A DNA stretch of 64,000 bases from positions 1 to 64,000 of the forward strand of contig JAJRVW010000114.1 in assembly GCA_024277115.1 (NCBI GenBank). The letters run 5' to 3'. The translations under genes were made by a program, and so were the position numbers. How positions within the stretch are numbered: position 1 is the first letter of the stretch; each line of letters begins with the position of its first letter. Below, piece by piece: positions 8,480 to 16,367 of this stretch. Below the pieces are notes generated by a model. It was not told where the DNA came from. It saw only the letters and a program-made list of their open reading frames with translations, and ran no database searches. The DNA is from Calditrichota bacterium. Its GTDB lineage: Bacteria > Calditrichota > Calditrichia > Calditrichales > J004.

Positions 8480-9466
8480 TTACCAAGTCACCCCACAACA
8501 CGCATTTATAAAATTGGGGTTCACACCTTGTTGCCGTGCATATTCCACCATGCCATCGGCCGGATAAGCCAATCCGTTCAACCCGGCATCAATAGCCATT
8601 TTATCGATCTCAATTTTCATTGGGCCCATAGGCCGGGCACAACCTAAAATTATGGGCGTCTCCGGCAAAGACTTACGGGATAGCTCAAAAAAACTTCCTA
8701 TCTCGTCAAGAGACGGCAGCTTTTCCACCACCATGCCCGTTCCCTGCAATGGCATTAAAATTACAAGTACCATCGTTTTAGGCGGATACTTTTTGATCAT
8801 TTTAAGCGCAGCCCATTCACCTAGCATTTTACCAAAATAATGTCCCAAAATTATGTGTGGGATAGCCGGTAATTTATGGCGATACAGCCTCTCCAAGACA
8901 TCTTCATAATCTTGCGGTGTTTTGTCCAAATGGTAAATTTCGGTAATGGTTTCCTGGTCACCAATAATATCCAGCATGATGCCATCCACATCAATTTCGG
9001 CCAGACCCGCGCAGGTTTCTTCGTCCGGCAAACCGGGATGTACGCGAATGGCCAACCCCAAATCTTTACGTGCGCGAATTAAATCAGGAATATGTTTTAA
9101 CAAAGGCACACGACCCTGAATATCACTGCCTCCCGAAATTAAAACGCCTTTCGTCCCTTTTTCGGCCAGTTTTTCGCACATATCGTACATACTGCCATTA
9201 AAGTTCATCAAATCAAGCATTCCGTGCAGCGATTTGGATTTGCAATGCTCGCAATCCAGGGCACAGTTTTCGCCGGTAACACTGATCGAAACAAATTCCG
9301 TAACTGAGTGGTCTTGATACTCACCTGTTTTATACTGCTTTAATCCCGGGGCATAAAAAGTTACTTTATCCGCAAAATTTTCCTTGCGGATTTTCTGGCA
9401 CTCAGGATTTATTGAGATCGTCATAGGTTCAAACTTGGGTGTATAGAGCGGCAAGGCGTTAGACAT
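8480..9466 (-). CDS. LipS-type lipoyl synthase subunit, radical SAM (second of pair)
   Basis: The 328-residue radical SAM protein has C68-x3-C72-x2-C75 ('NCALDCEHC') and additional cysteines near the C-terminus ('LGCARPMGP' and 'NACCGV'), which may hold a second cluster. It overlaps the lipoate ligase upstream by 8 bp. With the 371-residue enzyme it forms the probable LipS1/LipS2 pair that inserts the two sulfur atoms into octanoyl groups on LbpA. No canonical LipA or LipB gene is seen in the window, consistent with a self-contained lipoate assembly route. Assignment rests on motif pattern and gene neighbourhood. Confidence 0.8.
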   Translation of the reverse strand: MSNALPLYTPKFEPMTISINPECQKIRKENFADKVTFYAPGLKQYKTGEYQDHSVTEFVSISVTGENCALDCEHCKSKSLHGMLDLMNFNGSMYDMCEKLAEKGTKGVLISGGSDIQGRVPLLKHIPDLIRARKDLGLAIRVHPGLPDEETCAGLAEIDVDGIMLDIIGDQETITEIYHLDKTPQDYEDVLERLYRHKLPAIPHIILGHYFGKMLGEWAALKMIKKYPPKTMVLVILMPLQGTGMVVEKLPSLDEIGSFFELSRKSLPETPIILGCARPMGPMKIEIDKMAIDAGLNGLAYPADGMVEYARQQGVNPNFINACCGVTW

Positions 9467-10586
9467 GGGCGTTTCCTCCTGGTGTTACAAAACAGCCATA
9501 AGGTTCCGATGCCTGTTTCCTCTCAAGAATTTTTGCCCGCTGAAGCGCCTGGTTGACTGCTTTTTTTAATGCTTCCAACGGCAATGATGATAATTCATTT
9601 TTACGCAATGTATAAACCTTGTTTAAGGTGTCTTCTATTTTTTGTTGATTAGAGCTATGCCAGCGAAACGATCCTTCTAAATCCGCTACAGCATTTTCCG
9701 CCGCAAAAAAATCGCCACGGATAAACAGCGCTTTGATCTGTTGTCCGGCCAAAGTAAGGCGGATATCAAGCAGGCCTTTTTCTGTTTTTAATTTAGCCAT
9801 CCCAACAGAATCTTTTACGTGTGGGGTTTGAAAAACCCAATCCTGCCTTAAATATTTTTCTTTTTCTAAGTCCGCTATTTCTTCTTTTTCTTCCAGCGAA
9901 AAATCATCTTTTTCAAAAGAAATATTAAAAACCTTTTGATAACCTTCAGAAATTTTTACGCGCATTTCTGAAATAGCAATGCGACGTTTGCCCTCCCTGC
10001 AGACCGTTGTAATCCGTTCTGCAACCGTGGCCACTTCTTTGTCAGAGATTTTTTCAAAAGGGGTGTTTAAAACTTTTAGCATCATCGCGATATCCATATC
10101 CACCAAAATGGACGAATGAAAAAGTAAGCCACCCGACGAATCCCGAAAGATTCCCAATCCGGCTATTTTTCGGCCATCGACCTCAATATCGTTTTTTCTG
10201 CGAAATTGAGCCGCCACGCCCAGCGCATTTAACCCGGAAATAATCCCTTCGGAAAAGCGGGCCATAAGTTCCCGCGCCCGGCCGTATGTATCGTCATCCT
10301 TTCCCGGGATGCACATGGCCACGCCCAATTGGTTTTCGCCCATAAAAATCGCGCCCCCCCCAGTTGGACGACGATTAATGGAAAGAGCCGATTGCTTACA
10401 ATAATCCAAATTTAGCTCACTGTGTACATCCTGAAAACGGCCAACCAGCGCGCAGTAATTTTTATAAGAATACAATCTTAAAACAGGAACGGATTTGCCC
10501 AACCCGACACGCCGGGTAAGGACCTCGTCCGCAGCCAGGCCAAAACTTGCATGCACATTATCATCGCAGATTAAGCGCCATCGCAT
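9459..10586 (-). CDS. Lipoate:protein ligase (sLplA-like), second copy
   Basis: The 375-residue LplA-family protein has 'RRPTGGG' (residues 72-78) and catalytic K140 in 'NDIEVDGRKIAG', so both functional motifs are intact. It carries a C-terminal accessory region with LplA-C-like character (about 255-340). The start overlaps the stop of the LbpA gene upstream (ATGA at 10586) and its end overlaps the LipS-type gene, giving a tight unit LbpA, LplA, LipS. It probably loads LbpA copy 2 with octanoate or lipoate, which the LipS pair then converts or which is used directly. Confidence 0.85.
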   Translation of the reverse strand: MRWRLICDDNVHASFGLAADEVLTRRVGLGKSVPVLRLYSYKNYCALVGRFQDVHSELNLDYCKQSALSINRRPTGGGAIFMGENQLGVAMCIPGKDDDTYGRARELMARFSEGIISGLNALGVAAQFRRKNDIEVDGRKIAGLGIFRDSSGGLLFHSSILVDMDIAMMLKVLNTPFEKISDKEVATVAERITTVCREGKRRIAISEMRVKISEGYQKVFNISFEKDDFSLEEKEEIADLEKEKYLRQDWVFQTPHVKDSVGMAKLKTEKGLLDIRLTLAGQQIKALFIRGDFFAAENAVADLEGSFRWHSSNQQKIEDTLNKVYTLRKNELSSLPLEALKKAVNQALQRAKILERKQASEPYGCFVTPGGNAHV

Positions 10587-11026
10587 CAGGCATCAAAACC
10601 TTGTGTTTCCATGCGGTGCGTCTCAGCTTCGATCCAGGGCTGCAATTTTTCACCCGAAATTAAAGCGGTTGATTCTGTTGACCAGTCACTGGCATCAATC
10701 GCAACCATCCAGCCTTTTCCATAATGATCATCATTTACAATACCGGGGTTTTCAACACAAGCTGCGTTTACAGCGCTTATTTTACCGGAAACCGGGGCAA
10801 AAATATCTCCGGTCATTTTAGCGGCTTCAAGCGTCCCGATCGGCTCGCCTTTTTTTACGATTGTTCCCTCGGGCTTTAAAGTTATGTACGCCAAATCGCC
10901 TAAAGTATCCAGGCCAATAGCATCGATGCCAACTAAAACAATATTATCATTTTCTTTTTTTACCCACATGTGGTTCTTGCCATCGTAGTGTAAATCGGCT
11001 GGGAAATTATAATCCTTTTTACTCAT
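10586..11026 (-). CDS. lbpA: Lipoate-binding protein, GcvH-like (LbpA copy 2)
   Basis: The 146-residue lipoyl-domain protein has the modified lysine K70 in 'LEAAKMTG' and a well-preserved GcvH-like core. Unlike the other two copies, it has no N-terminal 'NC' cysteine and no C-terminal CxxC; it ends 'METQGFDA'. It is the first gene of a tightly overlapping set with a lipoate ligase and LipS enzymes. No gcvP or gcvT genes are present, so a sulfur-metabolism role is favoured, although a true GcvH cannot be strictly excluded. A 313 bp intergenic region lies upstream, so it may have its own promoter. Confidence 0.85.
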   Translation of the reverse strand: MSKKDYNFPADLHYDGKNHMWVKKENDNIVLVGIDAIGLDTLGDLAYITLKPEGTIVKKGEPIGTLEAAKMTGDIFAPVSGKISAVNAACVENPGIVNDDHYGKGWMVAIDASDWSTESTALISGEKLQPWIEAETHRMETQGFDA

Positions 11027-11204
11027 GATTTTCCTTTTCTATGAACTATATTTTTTTGATAACCCTGCAAGATTAATTGTTTCAAAAGTAACCATCAAAA
11101 CTCATTTTTAATTGGGATCAAGTATTTACTTAAGCTTAAAACGAGAATGAGAATGATTAAGATTACAAAGATTTATTTTAACAATAAGAAACGTATATAA
11201 AAAC

Positions 11205-11286
11205 AACTCACCCCTTCATAGTTTCTGCTAATTTTTAAGTTTTTCAAGTCCCCTCTCTTGTAAGAGAGGGGATTTAGGGGTGAGTT
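11205..11286. repeat. Nested palindromic element in the 11027-11339 intergenic gap
   Basis: An inner hairpin at 11249-11272 (TCCCCTCTCTT and AAGAGAGGGGA around a 2-4 nt loop) is bracketed by outer complementary arms, AACTCACCCC at 11205-11214 and GGGGTGAGTT at 11277-11286. Its regular nested form suggests a mobile or REP-like intergenic repeat or a structured terminator. No gene or recognisable riboswitch is visible in the rest of this 313 bp gap. Confidence 0.6.
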
Positions 11287-11339
11287 CAAAAAAAACTATA
11301 CTAAAACAAATGTTTTCTTTAGATCGAACTCAGGTTGTA

Positions 11340-12251
11340 TTAAATCCGGTAAATATTCCTCAATGCTTGTTCCAAAGTAGGATATTTAAACTTGAAACCG
11401 GCATTTTTTATTTTTTCCGATGAGACCCTGCTGCCCTCCAAAGCAATTACAGACATTTCACCAAGCAATCCTTTTAAAACAAAAGCCGACACATTGGGCG
11501 CTATCATCGGCCGTCTTAAAATTGTTGCAAGGGTTTTTGTAAATTCACGATTCGTTTTATGGTCGGGGGCAACCGCGTTATATGCTCCGTCTAAATTTGT
11601 ATCTTCGATCGCCTTTATAAAAATAGCGCACAAATCATCGATATGAATCCAAGGCATGTATTGGTTGCCTTTTCCCAACGGGCTGCCAATCCCCAACTTT
11701 ACAGGGAGCATTATTTTTGAAAGCGGCCCTTTATTTGCCAAAACCAGGCTTGTGCGTATTTTTACAGTTCGGATTCCGCTTTCACGAAATAAATCTGCAG
11801 CGGCTTCCCACTGCCCGCAAGTTTGCCCAAGAAAATCCTGAGCGGCCGGGTCATCTTCAGAAAAAACTTTTTCGCTGGTCACAGTACCATAAAAACCAAC
11901 AGCAGATGATGAAATAAACGCTGTTGGTTTTAATTTTAATCCTGAAATAGATTCATACAAAAATTTTGCCGTGCCCGCCCGGCTACTAAGAATCTCCTTT
12001 TTCCTGTTTTTTGTCCACCTTTTACTTGCAATATTTGCCCCGGCCAGGTGCACAATATACGTGCAATCTTCCAACGCCTCCGGCTCTATTTCTTTCTTTT
12101 CAGGATTCCAGTAATAGTTTTTAAAACGACTGTTTTCCTTTTTTTTGCGCGTAAGAACTTTAACATCATACCCCGTTTCTGAAAGCTTTTGGCAAAGGCG
12201 CGTCCCAATCAGGCCGGAACCGCCGGTAACTAAAACGGAGGGTTTTGCCAT
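11340..12251 (-). CDS. SDR-family epimerase-like oxidoreductase (TIGR01777/SDR39U1 type)
   Basis: The 303-residue protein has the N-terminal NAD(P)-binding glycine motif 'VTGGSGLIGTRL' (residues 8-19), 'HLAGANIA' and the 'SSSAVGFYG' active-site segment (near 113-121), then 'MPWIHIDD' and a C-terminal DUF1731-like tail. This is the YfcH/SDR39U1 group, whose substrates are unknown. It begins one base after the stop of the membrane Fe-S oxidoreductase gene, so it is translationally linked to it. Whether it takes part in sulfur metabolism is unclear. Confidence 0.8.
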   Translation of the reverse strand: MAKPSVLVTGGSGLIGTRLCQKLSETGYDVKVLTRKKKENSRFKNYYWNPEKKEIEPEALEDCTYIVHLAGANIASKRWTKNRKKEILSSRAGTAKFLYESISGLKLKPTAFISSSAVGFYGTVTSEKVFSEDDPAAQDFLGQTCGQWEAAADLFRESGIRTVKIRTSLVLANKGPLSKIMLPVKLGIGSPLGKGNQYMPWIHIDDLCAIFIKAIEDTNLDGAYNAVAPDHKTNREFTKTLATILRRPMIAPNVSAFVLKGLLGEMSVIALEGSRVSSEKIKNAGFKFKYPTLEQALRNIYRI

Positions 12252-12252
12252 G

Positions 12253-14301
12253 TTATTCTGCTGCTTGTTCTACGGGCGTATCGTCAACCGGTTCTTGTAA
12301 ATCCATGGCTTCCAAAACATAATCGATTATGTCCATCACTTCGATTTTACCTTCATTGCCCGATGTTTTAACGGCATCCGCGTACATGGTCATATCTTTA
12401 GGGCAGGCAACCGTAAAATATTTTATATCGCCAAGTCCCATCGCTTCTTCGATACGGTTTTCACTTGGACGCTGGGTCATGTCATCGTGGTCTTTCATCC
12501 AAACACGGCCACCGCCAGCGCCGCAGCAGAAGGAATTGCTTTTATTACGGGGCATTTCCAAAAGCTCTACGCCGCACGCTTTCATCAATTCGCGTGGCGC
12601 GTCAAAAATACCATTATAGCGTCCAAGATAGCACGGATCGTGATAGGTTACTTTGGCGTTTACTTTCTTCTTTATTTCAATCTGGCCGCTATTAATCAAA
12701 TCCAGCAAAAAAGTAGAATAATGCTGCACCTTATAATTGCCACCTTTGGAGGGGTATTCATTTTTTAAGGCATTAAAAGTATGTGGGTCCGTTGTAATAA
12801 TTTCTTCAAATTCACAGCCCTCAAGCATGGCGATATTGTCTTCGGCAAGCGCTTCGAACAAACCCTCTTCACCGGCACGCCGCACATCATTGCCGGCCGA
12901 TTTTTCACCTTTGGCCACGATACCAAAATCAACACCGGCCGCGCTTAAAACTTTGGCAACTTTACGGGTTGTGTCCTGACAGTTTTGATTGAAAGATGCA
13001 AAATCGCCTACAAACCATAAATATTTAACAGGTTCTTTGGTCGGGTCTTTAATTTCAACATCAAGCCCTTTTGTCCATTTTGTCCGCTTACGTGCTGATT
13101 CACCAAAAGAGTTGCCCTGCTCATCCAGGTTACGTAAAACATCGGCCAGTTCATCGGGCATCCTGGCGTCAAACACCATTTTGCGGCGCAGTTGTAAAAT
13201 ATCCGCCATTGGCTCATTGCCAACCGGGCACACTTCCACACAAGCCATACACGTGGTACAAGACCAGACGGCATCTTCTGAAATTACAGAATCCAACAAA
13301 TTATCCGGACAGGTTCCCGCGGCAATTTCTTTCCCTTTTTGGTTGATCAGATACCGTTTGTTTATTTCGAGCGCCGATGGACTAAGCGGCGTGCCGGAGT
13401 TATGCGCCGGGCAAACCTCATGGCAGCGGGTACACATTATACACGCGTAAGAATCTATTATTTGAGGCCAAGGCAGATCGGTAAATTTTTCCGCGCCGGG
13501 TTTATTGGCATCGGTGATTGCATCCATCAACCCATTAGGTGTACGCCTGCCTAAAGCAAGGTTTACCGGGGCAATCATTAAATGGATGTGTTTGCTGTAA
13601 GGAAAATAGGGCAGGAAAATGACAATCAGGCCCATGGCCAGCCACCAGGTTAAATGGATGCCAAAATCCAGGCTGGCAGGCTCCATCCCGCTAAAAAAAC
13701 CGGCCATAATACTTGCGGTCGGTAAAAAGGGATCGCCATGGCCATTTTCAGCCAAATGAAACGCTGTGCCCAACCAGCGTGAGCTAACATGGATTAGGAT
13801 AAAAATACCGACGATAAGCGAATCACGCTTTACACCACCGGACGCAACAGAAGGATTTAAAAGGACATTTTTATTAAACTCAAATACTTTGGGTTTGCCA
13901 ATAAAGCGCCGGATTAAAAAGAATATCATTCCGACCAAAACAAACACGCTAAATATATCCGAAAAAAGATTGAAGGCAGAAGCTAGAGGTCCGCCCCCAA
14001 TCGTTGTCCACCCTTCTACGTAGGCTTCGAGTACATCGTTAACATTAACGAGTATATAAAAACTAAATCCAAAAAAGATCATCGCATGAAACGTACTGGC
14101 CAAAGGACGCGCCTTAAAAATAGTTCTTTGCAGGCCAACATCAATTAGAGCTTTTACAAAACGCCCAACAAGATTATCGCTACGATCGGCCGTACTGCCA
14201 CGGTTTATAATTTTAAAAATCCGTCCAAATCCAATACTTGCGATAGCCCCACAAATAACAACAAGTAAAATAAATGCAATTTGTTCTTCGTACGAGAGCA
14301 T
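12253..14301 (-). CDS. Membrane-bound HdrD/GlpC-type Fe-S oxidoreductase, probable EtfAB:quinone link
   Basis: The 682-residue fusion has an N-terminal membrane domain (about five helices in residues 5-245) resembling nitrate-reductase-gamma cytochrome b subunits. Two 4Fe-4S motifs follow (C287/290/293/297 and C348/351/354/358). At the C-terminus are two CCG-type domains, the second with 'HDPCYLG' and 'NSFCCGAGGG'. Proteins of this design couple EtfAB or soluble Hdr-like donors to the quinone pool. It follows etfBA on the same strand but is separated by a terminator-like hairpin and a repeat, so it may have its own promoter. A good ribosome-binding site (AGGAGATCCC) precedes the ATG. The soluble fusion protein at 16368-17669 is a close paralogue lacking the membrane part. 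Confidence 0.85.
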   Translation of the reverse strand: MLSYEEQIAFILLVVICGAIASIGFGRIFKIINRGSTADRSDNLVGRFVKALIDVGLQRTIFKARPLASTFHAMIFFGFSFYILVNVNDVLEAYVEGWTTIGGGPLASAFNLFSDIFSVFVLVGMIFFLIRRFIGKPKVFEFNKNVLLNPSVASGGVKRDSLIVGIFILIHVSSRWLGTAFHLAENGHGDPFLPTASIMAGFFSGMEPASLDFGIHLTWWLAMGLIVIFLPYFPYSKHIHLMIAPVNLALGRRTPNGLMDAITDANKPGAEKFTDLPWPQIIDSYACIMCTRCHEVCPAHNSGTPLSPSALEINKRYLINQKGKEIAAGTCPDNLLDSVISEDAVWSCTTCMACVEVCPVGNEPMADILQLRRKMVFDARMPDELADVLRNLDEQGNSFGESARKRTKWTKGLDVEIKDPTKEPVKYLWFVGDFASFNQNCQDTTRKVAKVLSAAGVDFGIVAKGEKSAGNDVRRAGEEGLFEALAEDNIAMLEGCEFEEIITTDPHTFNALKNEYPSKGGNYKVQHYSTFLLDLINSGQIEIKKKVNAKVTYHDPCYLGRYNGIFDAPRELMKACGVELLEMPRNKSNSFCCGAGGGRVWMKDHDDMTQRPSENRIEEAMGLGDIKYFTVACPKDMTMYADAVKTSGNEGKIEVMDIIDYVLEAMDLQEPVDDTPVEQAAE

Positions 14302-14399
14302 GGGATCTCCTAAAAATTTTTATGTGAATTATAATGGTCTATATGCAGGACCCGGACATCAAAAAAGTTGATAGCCGGATTTTACATATAATAATTTTC

Positions 14400-14463
14400 T
14401 GTCATTCGGAGCGAAAAGTAGGGCAGCGAAGAATCCCAAAAGGGATGCTTCGTTCCTCACTCG
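14400..14463. repeat. Dispersed intergenic repeat (TGTCATTC family), copy 1
   Basis: It begins TGTCATTCGGAGCG and contains GAAGAATCCC and GGATGCTTCGTTCCTCA, the wording shared by a family of small intergenic repeats in this window (also 16289-16364, 18469-18599, 59954-60025). The matching right end, GAATGACA, is absent here, so this copy may be truncated by the adjacent terminator hairpin. Confidence 0.5.
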
Positions 14464-14500
14464 AAAAAACCATCCAGGCTTTGAAAACCCGGATGGTTTT
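14464..14500 (-). terminator. Rho-independent terminator after etfA
   Basis: Read on the minus strand, AAAACCATCC (14500-14491) pairs with GGATGGTTTT (14475-14466) around a 15 nt loop and runs into a T-tract. It lies 11 bp after the etfA stop and so probably ends or attenuates the upstream sHdr-etf transcript. Confidence 0.75.
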
Positions 14501-14510
14501 AAAGTCAATC

Positions 14511-15443
14511 CTATTCCAAAGCTTCTGTTAATTCCTCGGCAACATCAAACAGGTCGCCAACCATCCCGTAATGGGCCACATCAAAAATAGGTGCGTTTTT
14601 ATCTGTGTTTATAGCGATAATTGTTGAGGAGCCTTTCATACCTTCCAAATGTTCCGGCGCGCCGGAAATGCCCAAAGCAATATAAACTTTTGGCTTAACT
14701 TTTAAGCCGGATTTACCAACCTGGCGTGATTTTGGCATCCAACCCGCATCAATAATTGGCCGCGAAGCCGCAACAGCCGCATCCAAAACTTCCGCTAATT
14801 CTTCTGCCACTTCAATATCGTCTTTGCTGCCTATGCCGCGACCAATGGCCACAAGCACATCTTTAGCGGTTATGTCCACATCCGCACTCTCCGGCATGAT
14901 GAGCTTTTTGAATCGGACTTTTCCATCGGTTGCAGGCATATCAATGCTTTCCGTTGCAGGCGATCCATCCGCTTTGCCGTCATCGGCAGAAACTGAACCG
15001 GCGGCCACTGTAACCACACAAGCACCCGAACCAAGATCGGACGTAACATTTATTTTACCGCCAAACAAACCGGCCTCCACAGTTGTGTTCCCACCACCGG
15101 AAATGCTTTTACAAGCCGCGGCCATAGGTAAACCATTTTGTGCCGAAAGTGTATTGGCCATATCCATGCCCATCGAGCTGTTGCCCACCATAATAACTTG
15201 TGGAGACTTTGCATCTACAACCGCTTTTAATGCTGCGGAATAAGACTCCGGATTATAGTCGCTTCCACAATCAACACGATAAACATTTGCCGCCACACCC
15301 AGCTGCCCAACCATCTCGTCACTTCCTCCGAGAAGGGCAACATTAACCGTACCACCGAGGGATTTGGCCATACCCAGCATTTCAAAAGTAATATCCGCCA
15401 ATTCACCGTTCAGGTGTTCGGCAACAACAAGTATATCTCCCAT
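14511..15443 (-). CDS. etfA: Electron transfer flavoprotein alpha subunit
   Basis: The 310-residue product has a normal EtfA layout: an N-terminal alpha/beta domain starting 'GDILVVAEH' and a C-terminal FAD domain with 'SRPIIDAGW', 'QVGKSGLKVKPKVYIALGIS' and 'HLEGMKGS'. It pairs with EtfB to carry electrons between flavin or Fe-S donors and a membrane acceptor. The start codon overlaps the etfB stop (TAATG type). In sHdr loci lacking separate hdrC2/hdrB2 genes, etfBA plus an HdrC-HdrB fusion is a recognised arrangement, which fits this neighbourhood. Confidence 0.95.
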   Translation of the reverse strand: MGDILVVAEHLNGELADITFEMLGMAKSLGGTVNVALLGGSDEMVGQLGVAANVYRVDCGSDYNPESYSAALKAVVDAKSPQVIMVGNSSMGMDMANTLSAQNGLPMAAACKSISGGGNTTVEAGLFGGKINVTSDLGSGACVVTVAAGSVSADDGKADGSPATESIDMPATDGKVRFKKLIMPESADVDITAKDVLVAIGRGIGSKDDIEVAEELAEVLDAAVAASRPIIDAGWMPKSRQVGKSGLKVKPKVYIALGISGAPEHLEGMKGSSTIIAINTDKNAPIFDVAHYGMVGDLFDVAEELTEALE

Positions 15444-16189
15444 TAGGCCACCCCTTTCTCTTTTAAAATCGCGACTATTTCATCTATATCGGACGACATT
15501 TTAGCGCCACCGCCTTTTTCCGGGTGTGCCATTTTTGTAATGGATGAACTCGCAGCCCCATCTGAAGCACCTGCGGCAACCTCATCAATTGAAGCAGATT
15601 GCTGGATTTGGCGCACTTTGGAAACCGGTGCATAACGCGGCGTTTGGCGTGCTGCCTGAATGCCAAGTACCGCAGGCGTATCTACATCAAATTCGGCCAT
15701 CATTCCGCCGGAATATTCTTTTTCTATCGTAACGGCTCCCCCCGCAACTTTTACGCTTGTAACAACACTTACAGATGGCGCTCCAAGGTGTACGGCCATA
15801 ATCGGCCCTAACTGGCCATCACGGTCTCCGGCAGATTGTACACCTGTGAAAACAAGATCTGCACCCATTCCGGAAATAGCATCGGCCATCACTTTGGCCA
15901 AAGCGTGATTATCGACGTAAGGATCGGCCCCGGTAATTTTAACGGCCTTGTCCGCCCCTTTTGCCAAAGCGGTAAAGAGCATTTTGTCCACATCGTCGCC
16001 ATCAATGGCAATGGCCACAACTTCTGCGCCATCCGATTCTTTTAGAAGAATGGCCTCCTCCAGCGCATGGTCATCAAATTCATTGAGTTTCATTTTTAGA
16101 TACTCATAATCCAACGAAATTCCGTTGTCATCAATATCCAGGTCTTCCACTAAATCCGGGACCTGTTTTAAGGGCACAACAATCTTCAT
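15443..16189 (-). CDS. etfB: Electron transfer flavoprotein beta subunit
   Basis: The 248-residue EtfB starts 'MKIVVPLKQVPDL' and contains the nucleotide-binding segment 'VQSAGDRDGQLGP' (near residue 117). Its C-terminal arm includes a small Ala/Ser-rich stretch at about 205-220. Whether the bound nucleotide is AMP or a second FAD (bifurcating type) cannot be decided by eye. An AGGAA ribosome-binding site precedes the ATG. It is the first gene after the 178 bp gap downstream of the HdrC-HdrB fusion gene. Confidence 0.95.
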   Translation of the reverse strand: MKIVVPLKQVPDLVEDLDIDDNGISLDYEYLKMKLNEFDDHALEEAILLKESDGAEVVAIAIDGDDVDKMLFTALAKGADKAVKITGADPYVDNHALAKVMADAISGMGADLVFTGVQSAGDRDGQLGPIMAVHLGAPSVSVVTSVKVAGGAVTIEKEYSGGMMAEFDVDTPAVLGIQAARQTPRYAPVSKVRQIQQSASIDEVAAGASDGAASSSITKMAHPEKGGGAKMSSDIDEIVAILKEKGVA

Positions 16190-16288
16190 CTTAATTTCCT
16201 TTAATTTTGTTTAATATTTCAAATAAGCGCTTGGGGCCACATATCGATCCCAATAAAAAATATCGGAATTGTCGAAATAACCGATAAG

Positions 16289-16364
16289 TGTCATTCCTGG
16301 AGGAATTTTTTATAATACCGGGATTGTTTTCTCTAACCGGAAAAAGGATTCTTACAAAATGACA
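16289..16364. repeat. Dispersed intergenic repeat (TGTCATTC family), copy 2
   Basis: The element starts TGTCATTCC, contains AGGAATTTTT and CCGGAAAAAGGATTCTTAC, and ends AAATGACA, so its ends are near-perfect inverted repeats. Its interior matches the copy at 59954-60025 closely. It fills most of the gap between the HdrC-HdrB fusion gene and etfB. Confidence 0.65.
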
Positions 16365-16367
16365 GGA

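Noticed and set aside
10586-10821. A selenocysteine or pyrrolysine explanation for interrupted genes
   Set aside because: Both interrupting codons are TAA, not TGA or TAG, and no associated RNA structure or tRNA gene was seen.
4569-11026. The three GcvH-like proteins as glycine-cleavage H proteins
   Set aside because: No gcvP, gcvT or lpd gene is present, and all three sit with sHdr, sulfur-carrier or lipoate-assembly genes, which is the LbpA context.
12989-13450. Several long plus-strand frames (for example a 153-residue one) over the membrane Fe-S oxidoreductase gene
   Set aside because: They are mirror frames of a gene with clear membrane and Fe-S motifs. The translations are low-complexity and Ser/Thr-rich.
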